Shown: one piece after another, positions 27,176 through 36,162 of the stretch | How the letters are laid out: every line of letters starts with the position of its first letter | Position numbering within the stretch: the first letter of the stretch is position 1 | Assembly (NCBI RefSeq): GCF_015500095.1 | Contig: NZ_CP062983.1 | Coordinates: forward strand, 3,100,001 to 3,164,000 | Reading direction: 5' to 3' | DNA: 64,000 nt | Source: Phototrophicus methaneseepsis | Lineage (GTDB): Bacteria; Chloroflexota; Anaerolineae; Aggregatilineales; Phototrophicaceae | The notes under the pieces: model-generated | Seen by the model: only the letters and a program-made list of their open reading frames with translations | Told to the model about the DNA's origin: nothing | Databases searched by the model: none | Made by a program: the position numbers and the translations under genes

Positions 27176-27889
27176 ATGACCGATCTAATTTATCAGACAC
27201 AGAGCTATCAGCAGCAGATGACAGCTACCGTGACGGCTGTTGATGAAGATGCAAATGGCGTCTATCTCAGCGAGACCATTTTTTATCCTGGTGGGGGTGG
27301 TCAGCCTGCTGATGTGGGGACACTCACGGATAGCAGCACAGGGACTGTTTACAATATCACAAGCGCCAAACGCGGTAACATCCATATCATTGAAGGTACT
27401 TTGCCTGTCGTGGGGACTGAGGTCGTCGGCCAGATTGATTGGGATCGACGTTATAAGTTGATGCGTACCCATACCGCGATGCATGTTTTGTGTGGTGTCG
27501 TCTGGAAGGATTACGGCGCACTGGTCACAGGTAGTAATATGGATGTGCTAACGGGACGGATGGACTTTGAATTTGAGCGCATGCAAAAAGAATTGGTCCA
27601 GGAAATAGAAGCGCGCATCAACGAAGAAGTGGCAAATGCACACGACGTAGAAATTAAGATTCTGCCGCGAGAAGAAGCCTTCCAAATCCCGGATCTCATC
27701 CGTACGAAGATTAATTTGCTGCCGGAAGGCATTACTGAAGTGCGTACAGTGAACCTTGTTGGCCTGGATTTACAGGCTTGTGGGGGCACGCATTTAAAGA
27801 ACACGAGCGAGATTGGGCCAATCCGCGTGACAAATTATAAAAGCAAAGGCGGGATTAATAAGCGCCTTTACTTTGAACTGGAGCCATAA
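27176..27889 (+). CDS. AlaX-type alanyl-tRNA editing protein
   Basis: This 237-residue protein matches the second additional domain (SAD) family of free-standing AlaX editing enzymes. The zinc ligands are visible: His99 and His103 in THTAMH, and Cys202 and His206 in ACGGTH. FYPGGGGQPAD (about 36-46) is the conserved N-terminal Gly-rich motif of the AlaRS-like editing module. It probably hydrolyses Ser- or Gly-tRNA(Ala). The gene is followed by an unknown gene after 12 nt, which suggests a functional pair. Confidence 0.9.
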   Translation: MTDLIYQTQSYQQQMTATVTAVDEDANGVYLSETIFYPGGGGQPADVGTLTDSSTGTVYNITSAKRGNIHIIEGTLPVVGTEVVGQIDWDRRYKLMRTHTAMHVLCGVVWKDYGALVTGSNMDVLTGRMDFEFERMQKELVQEIEARINEEVANAHDVEIKILPREEAFQIPDLIRTKINLLPEGITEVRTVNLVGLDLQACGGTHLKNTSEIGPIRVTNYKSKGGINKRLYFELEP

Positions 27890-27901
27890 GCCGGAGCTGT
27901 T

Positions 27902-28591
27902 ATGCGTTATTTAAACGCTATTGCCGCCCACGAAATCTTCGTCGCAAGCGGGATCTATCGGCGTTATATCGGTGATAGCATCTCAGAATATAGTGAATCC
28001 TGGACGCAGCATGATGTTGGTGGTGGGGCCATCCTCACTCGCATAGATCAGGATGCGCGCTTCACGGAAGGGTGGAGCCGATTGGCTGAAGTGCTGCAAA
28101 ACCCTGAAGGTGGTATTGAACGCGTCAAAATTCAGACGAACCATAGTGGTGTCAATGCGCCTTTCCGCATGATGAAGTCCGATTACAGCTTCCTCGATGG
28201 TTATGTACAGATTGCGCGCACGCTTAATGGTAAAGTCTCTTATGATGAGATTGACCTGCCGGAGGGGACCTTTGTCCGCCTATTGAGCTTTTTGCTCTTC
28301 TGGGGGATGGCTTTACAGCGTGCTCAGGCTGGTGATATAGAACAGCTACCTGTTTTTGTGCCATTCCATAAGCCCAATTTACCCCCTGGGCGCGTGACAA
28401 TAGGTAAGCTCCCCACGATCGAGAATGTTCTGCCGGAAACTGTAATGATTAATGGTCGGGAACGTTATACTGTGCGTTATGTGACCCTGGGCAAGCGGGT
28501 CATCTGGCTGGATAATCAGGGCGTACCATTGAAATTTAATCACGCGACCGGGCAATTCAGCGATATTCTGCATGATTATGCCCATCGTTAA
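27902..28591 (+). CDS. Unrecognised protein downstream of AlaX
   Basis: A 229-residue, mainly soluble protein with no family I recognise. One hydrophobic stretch (FVRLLSFLLFWGMALQRA, about 122-139) could be a buried helix. The C-terminal 60 residues look beta-rich (TVRYVTLGKRVIWLD). The 12-nt gap to the AlaX gene implies co-expression. Good ORF length and consistent composition support coding. Confidence 0.7.
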   Translation: MRYLNAIAAHEIFVASGIYRRYIGDSISEYSESWTQHDVGGGAILTRIDQDARFTEGWSRLAEVLQNPEGGIERVKIQTNHSGVNAPFRMMKSDYSFLDGYVQIARTLNGKVSYDEIDLPEGTFVRLLSFLLFWGMALQRAQAGDIEQLPVFVPFHKPNLPPGRVTIGKLPTIENVLPETVMINGRERYTVRYVTLGKRVIWLDNQGVPLKFNHATGQFSDILHDYAHR

Positions 28592-28649
28592 GTGATAAAG
28601 AGCAGTCGCAACAGCAAAGTCAATTTGCTAGAAAGACCATAACAGTCTC

Positions 28650-29663
28650 ATGCTTGACCAGTTTCGTTATTTCTTAGGCCCTTCCCGTTTCAGGGCACTT
28701 GTCCTGCTCCTGGTGATTACAGGTGGAATCAGCATCTTCTTGACGTTTATCCCTGGGGAGATCGCGGTGCTGTTGCAGTCCGCGCTGGTGTTGATCTTTG
28801 GGGTTGGCGCTGCTGTGATCGTTGGCGGTCGTATGAACAACGAGGAGCGGTTGCGCTGGCTGGCAATCATTGCCCCCGCATTGGGCCTGTTTTTGCTGGG
28901 CATGTTCTTTGAATCGTACCGGGCGATTTTCTTCGGCGGGTCGATTGGCTGGGTGATTGTTGGTCTGCTTACTTTTGGGCGTGCCCGTGCGCCGATGCAG
29001 TACCGCGAGGCCATTAAGGCCATGCGCAAGAACAACTACAAAGAAGCTGTCGATATTATGACGGACCTCATTAAGGCCGAGCCGGATGTGGCGAATCATT
29101 ATCGCTTCCGGGCGAATCTCCTCATGCTATGGGGTAAGTATGATCGTGCCCGCCGGGATTATCAGTATATTATCCATGCAGCGGCCAATGATCCGGCAGC
29201 CTTGGTAGAAGGCTATGATGGCCTTTCTGGCCTGGAGATGCAGCTAGGGAAATATGACGCAGCCCTGGAAGCAGCTAAGAAGGCTTATGAGTTGGCCCCT
29301 GATGAATGGGTGACAGCCTATAACGTGGGCTTGCTGCAAGATCGTCTGCACCATCCTGAGCAGGTCTTAGAGTTCCTTGGCCCACGCTTGACGGCCCATG
29401 TGCCTGATTCAAGGCATCGTCTGCTGATCGCGTTGTATAAGATGCGGGCCTATGCGCGCCTGGGAGATTTAACCGCGGCAGAAGCAGAGTTGCCCCACAT
29501 GCGACATGAAAAAGGTGGCCTCAATGAGTGGCAGCGCATTCTGGCGAGTGACCAGGCTGCAACGCTTCGGGATAATTTTGCAGAGGATGTCGCGCTCGCT
29601 GACGCCTTATTACAGGGTAAAACGGCGGTTTCTGAACTTGCGCCGGAAAGGATGCCTCTGTGA
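28650..29663 (+). CDS. Membrane-anchored TPR protein 1
   Basis: A 337-residue protein with about four N-terminal hydrophobic segments (to residue 110) and a cytoplasmic-type TPR region (about 120-300), including YKEAVDIMTDLIKAEPDVANHYRFRANLLM. First of five genes in tight succession; its stop overlaps the GTG start of the next gene by 4 nt. Likely a scaffold for a membrane complex. Substrate or partner unknown. Confidence 0.8.
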   Translation: MLDQFRYFLGPSRFRALVLLLVITGGISIFLTFIPGEIAVLLQSALVLIFGVGAAVIVGGRMNNEERLRWLAIIAPALGLFLLGMFFESYRAIFFGGSIGWVIVGLLTFGRARAPMQYREAIKAMRKNNYKEAVDIMTDLIKAEPDVANHYRFRANLLMLWGKYDRARRDYQYIIHAAANDPAALVEGYDGLSGLEMQLGKYDAALEAAKKAYELAPDEWVTAYNVGLLQDRLHHPEQVLEFLGPRLTAHVPDSRHRLLIALYKMRAYARLGDLTAAEAELPHMRHEKGGLNEWQRILASDQAATLRDNFAEDVALADALLQGKTAVSELAPERMPL

Positions 29664-30544
29664 GTCGTAGACGGTTATTGGCCTGGGGAATTGTTTATAC
29701 ATCGGCTGTGCTGGCTGTCGTCGGCTTCCTTGTCTTCGTCATCGGGCTTGTGGTTGAGTTCGTTGATACGCGCCGTATGCCCCTGGAAGGTGATGAATTT
29801 TCTCCTGTCATACAAATTGCCCTGGGCGGGCTTTGCCTGAGTGGGTTCACGGTTTTATTGGGCTTTATTCTTGTGGGGTTGCTGCTTGCTCGGCAATCTC
29901 GTAAGCAGGCCCCTGGCTATGGTGATGCTTACCGATTTATCGAATCCTTGCAATTTAGTCAGGCGATTCCATTGTTAGAACGCGCCGTCCGTGATGGCCG
30001 TGAAACGGCTGATGTGCTTATGATGTTGACGACGGCCTACGCTTTCAATGGTCAACTCGCGAAAGCTCAGGCCATTGCTGACCGTGCTGTTCAGCTTTAT
30101 CCAGATGATCCGGCTTCTTACCTGACGCTAGCAAATGGTTACCGCATGCAGGCGAGTTACGAAGAATCTGCACGCGCATTGCAAACTGCGACAGAGCTTG
30201 CACCAGATCAGCCGATTATGTGGGCGGAACTGGGTTTTGTGCAGCAGTCGGCGGGGAATAAAGATGCTGCCCTGAAAGCGTTCCAGCATGCTGCGGAGCA
30301 GCCCATGCCCCCTATGTATAGTGTGCGAGTCTACTATCATCTGGCGCAGGCTTATGCAGCCGCACATCAGGTTGAAAAGGCTGTCGAAAGTACCGCCAAG
30401 ATGATGAGTGCCCGTCATGGGCTTGATGCATGGCTGCCCATGCAGCAGGCAATGGAAGGCACCGTTTACGGACAATCTCTCCATTATGAGATAGAAAATA
30501 TCGCCAGTGCGATTGAAGCCGCTGATGCAGCCAGCCTCAAGTAG
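29660..30544 (+). CDS. Membrane-anchored TPR protein 2
   Basis: A 294-residue protein with a GTG start overlapping the upstream stop (GTGA). Two hydrophobic segments (about 8-32 and 48-72) precede TPR units (about 90-250), including DPASYLTLANGYRMQASYEE and MWAELGFVQQSAGNKDAALK. Architecture matches its two neighbours, so the three probably arose by duplication or act in one complex. Confidence 0.8.
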   Translation: MSRRRLLAWGIVYTSAVLAVVGFLVFVIGLVVEFVDTRRMPLEGDEFSPVIQIALGGLCLSGFTVLLGFILVGLLLARQSRKQAPGYGDAYRFIESLQFSQAIPLLERAVRDGRETADVLMMLTTAYAFNGQLAKAQAIADRAVQLYPDDPASYLTLANGYRMQASYEESARALQTATELAPDQPIMWAELGFVQQSAGNKDAALKAFQHAAEQPMPPMYSVRVYYHLAQAYAAAHQVEKAVESTAKMMSARHGLDAWLPMQQAMEGTVYGQSLHYEIENIASAIEAADAASLK

Positions 30545-30568
30545 TTTGTTTTAAGGTCGATCATTAAA

Positions 30569-31372
30569 ATGGGCATTCTGGCTGGCTTTATACGACAATT
30601 TCGCACGTGGGACCTGGCTTCGCGGATCAGCTTCGTGATGGCGTTGATTCTATTCTGGTTGGCGCTGGGGGTTCTTAGCTTTGGCCCGGATGCGATACGT
30701 GATTATGCGCTTGCGGGTGTTGTTGGCCTATTGCTTGTGATGCAGCTCATCGTCTTATGGGGAAATCGCACGATGGTTACCCCTTATACTCAGGCTCAGC
30801 GACACTATATGGCTGGTGAGTTCCAGGCAGCGCGCGATGTCTTAGAAGCCTCCATTGAAGAAATGGGCCATGCTCGTAAAAAGACTAGCTCAGAGACGCT
30901 AACCCTCCTTGGTAATGTCTATCGTCAGCTTGGCGACCTCACAAAAAGCCAACAATTGTTAAGAGATGCTCTCAAAATAAGTCCTAAATCTCATTTTTCG
31001 CACTATGGTTTCGGGCGTACACTGTTAGCGCAGGGTGATTATGCGGCGGCTGTTGATCATATTCAGCAGGCCATAGCATTGGGGGCACCGCCTGTTATTG
31101 AGTTTGATCTTGGACATGCTTATGTGCGTCTGGGGGAGCGAGAGGCAGCTGTTACTGCCCTGCAAAATGCGCTGGACCATACGGATGAAACGCATCGGCG
31201 GTTGATGGCCTTGTTTTGGCTGCATCAGATGGGCCTGAGCGAGCAACCTGATGTGGACTTGATACAGGCTGGTTTGCCATTCTGGCAGCAGGAAGCCCAC
31301 CAGTTTGCGAAGACGCCGTATGGCCGACAGTTGAAAAGCGATATCGACTTGTTGACGCCCTATATAGATTGA
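30569..31372 (+). CDS. Membrane-anchored TPR protein 3
   Basis: A 267-residue protein with two N-terminal hydrophobic segments (about 18-38 and 46-66) and at least three TPR units, including LGNVYRQLGDLTKSQQLLRDAL and LGHAYVRLGEREAAVTALQNAL. It follows TPR protein 2 after 24 nt and precedes a small membrane protein after 18 nt, so it sits in the middle of the cluster. Confidence 0.8.
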   Translation: MGILAGFIRQFRTWDLASRISFVMALILFWLALGVLSFGPDAIRDYALAGVVGLLLVMQLIVLWGNRTMVTPYTQAQRHYMAGEFQAARDVLEASIEEMGHARKKTSSETLTLLGNVYRQLGDLTKSQQLLRDALKISPKSHFSHYGFGRTLLAQGDYAAAVDHIQQAIALGAPPVIEFDLGHAYVRLGEREAAVTALQNALDHTDETHRRLMALFWLHQMGLSEQPDVDLIQAGLPFWQQEAHQFAKTPYGRQLKSDIDLLTPYID

Positions 31373-31390
31373 TCCAGAGGAGCCGTATTT

Positions 31391-31936
31391 ATGCAACTCT
31401 TCTTAGATAAAAAAGGCAATTTATCGCCTTTTCGCACCAGCTTGACGGCTGGCGCATTTGGACTCCTGGTGCTGGTGATTAGCGCCGCCGGATTTTTCAT
31501 TGATCAGGAATCTCGGCGTACACCTTATTTCCCACCTGTACCCAATGGTGCAGAGACCTGGGGGTATCCACGCTCTGGCTTTGGCCCGACCAACCAGTTT
31601 GTCTATTATCGCATACAGAATAGCGACCCCGCAGCAGTCGCTGCATTCTATAACAACCAGCTCGAAGAATTGGACCCACAAGCTGATGGGGCACGCTGTG
31701 AGCGATTCCCTGCAACAGGCACCTTTGCCGATCCGCAATACAATAGCTTAGGGCAGCGTATTCAGGTGGAGTACAACCCTGAGACACAGCCTGCTTACCA
31801 CTATGCTTGTATGTTTGATCGTGGCGGCTTTAACACCACCCAGTGGACGCAGGTGAATATTTATCCCAACTTACCTAGCTTCCCGGAGACGGAAGGCTAC
31901 ACTGTCATAGAGTATGAGCAAACCTGGTCGAGTTAG
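31391..31936 (+). CDS. Single-pass membrane protein of the TPR cluster
   Basis: A 181-residue protein with one N-terminal membrane helix (about 17-37) and an extracytoplasmic domain with two cysteines. A FVYYRIQNSDPAAVAAFYNNQLEELD segment resembles GRDTWVYTVPQDVQMLASFYESE in the next gene, so the two may be diverged paralogues. AGAGGAG lies 9 nt upstream of the ATG. A 9-bp hairpin without T-run (31944-31966) follows. Family not recognised. Confidence 0.72.
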   Translation: MQLFLDKKGNLSPFRTSLTAGAFGLLVLVISAAGFFIDQESRRTPYFPPVPNGAETWGYPRSGFGPTNQFVYYRIQNSDPAAVAAFYNNQLEELDPQADGARCERFPATGTFADPQYNSLGQRIQVEYNPETQPAYHYACMFDRGGFNTTQWTQVNIYPNLPSFPETEGYTVIEYEQTWSS

Positions 31937-32002
31937 GGACTATGAGGCGGGTTTTATACCTGCCTCGCCTTCATCCTCAACCATTTAAGATCAACCATCC
32001 AA

Positions 32003-32515
32003 ATGAACCCCGAACCCATATCATCTGACGAATCCCTGGATGACGAAAACGATCTTGCCATCCACCCAATGTGGTGGATTGGCTTGGCGCTGCTGATATT
32101 GTTAGCCATATTTGTCGCTGTAAAGGGGATTGGCTTCTTTTTGACAGTACTTTCGCCACCGATGCCGCCTTTACCTGTTATAGCTGAGGAATTCAGCCAT
32201 GATTCAGAATATCATGGCCGTGATACCTGGGTTTATACGGTGCCCCAGGATGTGCAGATGCTGGCCTCCTTTTATGAATCAGAGGGTGGTGTTTGCCATT
32301 TTGAGCCAACCTGTACACGTACTGAAGCGACACAGGACAACGGGTGTGGCTTGGTGAAGGCGATTTGCCAGGGGCAGTATAGCGCTGCCACAGTTAATAT
32401 TTTTTGGGAAGCGGAGGCTATGCCGGCTGATCCTCAAGGCGAAACATCCAGGCTGACCCTCATCCGCCTGATTGATTGGTCCGGCACAGGCGCTTTGAAT
32501 GATTTGGACAAATAA
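32003..32515 (+). CDS. Single-pass membrane protein, possible paralogue of the preceding one
   Basis: A 170-residue protein with an acidic N-terminal 25 residues, one membrane helix (about 31-53) and an external domain with several Cys (near residues 98-125), perhaps disulphide-bonded. It shares a DxxxVxxFY-like pattern with the preceding gene. It ends the five-gene cluster. No ribosome site is evident. Family not recognised. Confidence 0.68.
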   Translation: MNPEPISSDESLDDENDLAIHPMWWIGLALLILLAIFVAVKGIGFFLTVLSPPMPPLPVIAEEFSHDSEYHGRDTWVYTVPQDVQMLASFYESEGGVCHFEPTCTRTEATQDNGCGLVKAICQGQYSAATVNIFWEAEAMPADPQGETSRLTLIRLIDWSGTGALNDLDK

Positions 32516-32564
32516 CGATTGTTTTACCGCGTGATAAGCTATCGACCACGAGATTACCCCTACC

Positions 32565-32708
32565 CGTAAACTCTCGTTTACGTCATAATAATTCTATCCG
32601 TTTGTTATGAACAACCGAAAGGTGGTGTTAACGTGACGTCAATCGTGTCACGGGTCATTTAAGGCTTACCAGTCCTCTTATGCATTGCTGTGATATATCC
32701 TGACCCGT
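32565..32708 (+). promoter_or_regulatory. Structured leader of ileS, T-box-like
   Basis: The 263 nt before ileS hold several complementary segments: CGTAAAC/GTTTACG (32565-32571/32576-32582, loop TCTC); TTGTT/AACAA just before AAAGGTGGT (32618-32626); and CGTGAC/GTCACG (32632-32637/32647-32652). The last arm overlaps ACGGGTCA (32650-32657), which can pair instead with TGACCCGT (32701-32708). These two pairings exclude each other. AAAGGTGGT resembles the T-box core, whose UGGU would match the ACCA end of tRNA-Ile. The rest of the T-box consensus and a specifier loop are not clear. Confidence 0.4.
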
Positions 32709-32778
32709 CGTTGTAGTCAATCACATCATCGGTGCTTTTCATAACGCACTGTTTAACAACCATGGAGCAAAACGAGTC

Positions 32779-35700
32779 ATGTTCAAACCTGTTGACCCCA
32801 AGGTCGATATCCAAAAAGTGGAAAAAGAACAGCTCGATTTCTGGCGATTGAATCGCGTCTTCAAGCGCACCACAGAGGGCCGCGAAGATGCCCCGCGCTA
32901 TGTCTTCTATGAAGGCCCCCCAACTGCCAATGGTAAGCCGGGCAGTCATCATGTGCTGGCGCGTGCCTTCAAAGATATGTTCCCACGCTATAAAGTGATG
33001 AACGGTTTTTACTGCCTTCGTCGTGGTGGCTGGGATACGCATGGCCTGCCTGTAGAAATCGCTGTTCAAAAAGAACTCGGCCTCACTTCAAAAGAAGAAA
33101 TCGAGGAATACGGGGTTGCGGCATTTAACGAAAAATGCCGTTCCAGTGTATTCCGTAATATCGCTGATTGGGAGAAGCTGACAGAGCGCATCGCTTTCTG
33201 GGTAGATCTCGATGATGCTTATGTTACCTTCACCAATGATTATATTGAGAGCGTCTGGTGGATCCTCAAGAGCTTGTGGGACCAGAATTTGCTGTATCGT
33301 GGCTATAAAGTCGTCGCATACAGCCCGACCTCTGGCACACCCTTGAGTAGCCACGAAGTTGCCCAGGGCTATAAAGAAGTTAGCGATCCCAGCGTCTTCG
33401 TCCGCTTCCCTGTTAAGGGCGAGCGCGATGTTTACTTCCTGGCATGGACGACAACACCCTGGACTTTGCCGGGTAATGCCGCATTAGCCGTCGGCGAAGA
33501 CGTGGATTATGTCCAGGTCGAAGGGCCGATCCCGCGCGGTGAAGGCACAGAACAGCTCATTCTGGCGGAATCGCTGGTGGAGAAAGCGCTGTTCAACTCA
33601 GAAGAATACCGTGTGGTCAAGCGCTTTAAGGGCAAGGATTTGCTCGGCAAGCGTTACAATCCGCTGTATACCTTCCTGCCGACTGAAAAAGACCATGCGT
33701 ATGTCGTGTCTGGCGATTTCGTCAGCACCACGGATGGTACGGGGATTGTGCATATTGCCCCGGCCTTTGGTCAGGATGACTCCGAGATGGGGCGCATCCA
33801 TGATCTGCCGATCTTCATCACCGTCACAGATGATGGGCGGATGATCGACGCTGTGGATAAGTTCAAGGGCATGTGGTTCAAAGACGCGGATCCTGAGATC
33901 ATCAAAGATCTTAAGGACCGTGGCTTGATGTACCGCTCTGAAAAGTACAAGCACACATACCCGCATAACTGGCGTGATGGCGCGCCGTTGATGTATCTCG
34001 CTCGTGAGACGTGGTTCATCCGTGCAACGGAATACCGCGAACGCATGGCAGAACTCAACCAGACGATCAAATGGGTGCCGGAGCATATCCGTGATGGTCG
34101 CTTCGGCAACTGGCTGGATGACCTCAAAGAGTGGGCCCTGGGCCGTGAACGCTTCTGGGGGACGCCGCTGCCTGTCTGGGTTGATGATGTGACCGGAGAA
34201 ATGCTGTGTGTTGGCAGTGTGGATGAACTCAGCCAGCTTACAGGCCGGGACTTGAGCGAATTGGATTTGCATCGCCCCTATGTGGATGACATCACCTTCC
34301 CGAACCCGAAAGGTTCTGGCGGTACCATGCGCCGTGTGCCAGAAGTCATCGACGTCTGGTTCGATAGTGGTGCGATGCAGGTGGCGCAGTGGGGCTACCC
34401 GCAGAAGAACAAGGAAGAATTCCAGCAGCAGCATCCGGCGGATTATATCTGCGAAGCGGTGGACCAGACGCGTGGTTGGTTCTATAGCTTGCATGCCATC
34501 TCGACAATGCTGTTTGACGAAGTAGCCTTTAAGAATGTGATCTGCCTGGGCCTCATCCTCGATGAAGAAGGGCAGAAAGCCTCCAAGAGTAAGGGCAATG
34601 TCGTTGACCCTTGGGATGTGCTGGATGCCCATGGTGCCGATGCATTCCGCTGGTATCTGTATACATCTGCGCCTCCAGGGGAGGCACGCCGCTTCTCTGT
34701 GGATTTAGTGGGGCAGGTCATCAGCAAATTTTATAACACGCTGTGGAACACGTACCGATTCTTCGTAGAGTATGCCAATCTCGATGGTTGGACGCCGAAG
34801 AAACCGGCTCCGCCAGTTGCCGAGCGCGACCTGCTGGACCGCTGGGTGCTTTCTGAGTTAAATGCCTTGGTAGTCCGTGTGACGGCTGCCTACGAAGATT
34901 ACGATGTGACCAATGCGACGCGGCCCATTGAAGAATTTGTGGAATCGCTGAGCAATTGGTACGTTCGCCGTAGTCGCCGCCGCTTCTGGAAGAGCGAGAG
35001 CGATGCTGATAAGCTGGCCGCTTATGCCACATTGTATGAATGCCTCGTCACTGTGACGCATCTGTTGGCCCCGGCGATGCCTTTCCTGGCGGATGCACTC
35101 TATCGCAACTTGGTGGTTGAGATGGATTCTGATGCAGTCGATAGCGTCCACCTCTCGACATGGCCGAAGGCGAATGAGGCGTTGATTGATAAGCAGCTCA
35201 ATACCGATGTTGCCCTCGTTCGTGAGTTGGTGAGTATCGGCCTGGCGGCTCGTAATAACGCACGCCTGGGTGTACGTCAGCCGCTGGCTAGCGCCACGTT
35301 CGGCGTCATCAATGCCAGTGAACGCAGCGTCGTCCGTGCTTATGAGGACATCATCAAGGATGAGCTGAACGTCAAGGCCGTCAATCTGCTTTCAGAAGGC
35401 GACCACGTAACCAGCTATAGCTTGGCGCCTGTGTTCTCCAAATTGGGGAGCAAGCTCAAAGGCGATATGCCCAAGGTCAAGAATGCCCTGGAGAATGCAT
35501 CGCCGGAAGATGCTGAAAAATGGGGTCGTTCGCTGATGAATGGCGAGGGTATCTCTGTCACGTTTGGCGATAAGACTGTTGACCTAGCTGCTGATGAAGT
35601 TGAGGTGCGCCAAGAGGCCGCTGAAGGCTTCGTCGTCTTTGAAGAACGTGGTTATGTCGCTGCGCTGGATGTAGCCCTGACGGATGAGCTTATTGGTGAG

Positions 35701-35970
35701 CGTATTTCTCGTGAAGTCGTGCGTCGTATTCAGGACTTGCGTAAGGATGCTGACTTCGACATTGATGATCACATTGCCGTCACCTACACTGCGACTGATC
35801 GTTTCGCAGAGGCGATCAAGAAGCACAAAGCTTACATCACCTCAGAGACCCTGACAGACGAACTCAATCAGGGCCAGCCGAATGGTGATGACCATGTTGG
35901 GACCTTTACCTTTGAGCGCGAGCTTGAAGGCGAAGAGATTACCATTGGTGTTCGTCGCCTAAAATCCTAG
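32779..35970 (+). CDS. ileS: Isoleucyl-tRNA synthetase (long type, GxHH signature)
   Basis: This 1063-residue class I synthetase charges tRNA-Ile. The second signature is KASKS (residues 600-604), and the CP1 editing domain (WTTTPWTLPGN region) is present. The first signature, normally HxGH, reads GSHH at residues 55-58 (after PPTANGKP). Length and the absence of a C-terminal zinc finger suggest the IleRS2 type. In CP1, the usual YCPRCGTPLS zinc segment reads YSPTSGTPLS, with cysteines lost. GGAG lies 13 nt before the ATG. A structured leader precedes it and a terminator follows at 36021. Confidence 0.97.
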   Translation: MFKPVDPKVDIQKVEKEQLDFWRLNRVFKRTTEGREDAPRYVFYEGPPTANGKPGSHHVLARAFKDMFPRYKVMNGFYCLRRGGWDTHGLPVEIAVQKELGLTSKEEIEEYGVAAFNEKCRSSVFRNIADWEKLTERIAFWVDLDDAYVTFTNDYIESVWWILKSLWDQNLLYRGYKVVAYSPTSGTPLSSHEVAQGYKEVSDPSVFVRFPVKGERDVYFLAWTTTPWTLPGNAALAVGEDVDYVQVEGPIPRGEGTEQLILAESLVEKALFNSEEYRVVKRFKGKDLLGKRYNPLYTFLPTEKDHAYVVSGDFVSTTDGTGIVHIAPAFGQDDSEMGRIHDLPIFITVTDDGRMIDAVDKFKGMWFKDADPEIIKDLKDRGLMYRSEKYKHTYPHNWRDGAPLMYLARETWFIRATEYRERMAELNQTIKWVPEHIRDGRFGNWLDDLKEWALGRERFWGTPLPVWVDDVTGEMLCVGSVDELSQLTGRDLSELDLHRPYVDDITFPNPKGSGGTMRRVPEVIDVWFDSGAMQVAQWGYPQKNKEEFQQQHPADYICEAVDQTRGWFYSLHAISTMLFDEVAFKNVICLGLILDEEGQKASKSKGNVVDPWDVLDAHGADAFRWYLYTSAPPGEARRFSVDLVGQVISKFYNTLWNTYRFFVEYANLDGWTPKKPAPPVAERDLLDRWVLSELNALVVRVTAAYEDYDVTNATRPIEEFVESLSNWYVRRSRRRFWKSESDADKLAAYATLYECLVTVTHLLAPAMPFLADALYRNLVVEMDSDAVDSVHLSTWPKANEALIDKQLNTDVALVRELVSIGLAARNNARLGVRQPLASATFGVINASERSVVRAYEDIIKDELNVKAVNLLSEGDHVTSYSLAPVFSKLGSKLKGDMPKVKNALENASPEDAEKWGRSLMNGEGISVTFGDKTVDLAADEVEVRQEAAEGFVVFEERGYVAALDVALTDELIGERISREVVRRIQDLRKDADFDIDDHIAVTYTATDRFAEAIKKHKAYITSETLTDELNQGQPNGDDHVGTFTFERELEGEEITIGVRRLKS

Positions 35971-36020
35971 CTAAAGGGGCTAAAAACCCGTTTTAGTCAA
36001 AGTAGCTAATCAATCCGAGG

Positions 36021-36048
36021 GCCGTCCATGAAATATGGGCGGCTTTTT
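36021..36048 (+). terminator. Terminator after ileS
   Basis: GCCGTCCAT (36021-36029) pairs with ATGGGCGGC (36035-36043), nine pairs with one G-U, around a GAAAT loop, followed by five T. It lies 50 nt after the ileS stop. Confidence 0.85.
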
Positions 36049-36084
36049 CTTGTTTTTTGTATAATTCGCTGTATAGTATAGGAC

Positions 36085-36108
36085 ATGCCCATAAATGACA
36101 GCGGGCAT
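36085..36108. promoter_or_regulatory. Dyad upstream of PucR-type regulator 1
   Basis: ATGCCC (36085-36090) and GGGCAT (36103-36108) form an inverted repeat with a 12-nt spacer, about 55-78 nt before the regulator's start. It could be an autoregulatory operator. It is short enough that chance cannot be excluded. Confidence 0.3.
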
Positions 36109-36162
36109 TTTGTGTATTTTTGTCTATAAACCCTATCATATAGCGAATGATCTAAGGTCATT

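Noticed and set aside
31944-31966. A 9-bp hairpin after the 181-aa gene as a terminator
   Set aside because: The stem is fair but no T-run follows, so termination is not supported.
33598-34632. A 344-codon open frame antisense to ileS
   Set aside because: It is fully inside ileS, which has intact motifs across this stretch. The long frame follows from codon use on the opposite strand.
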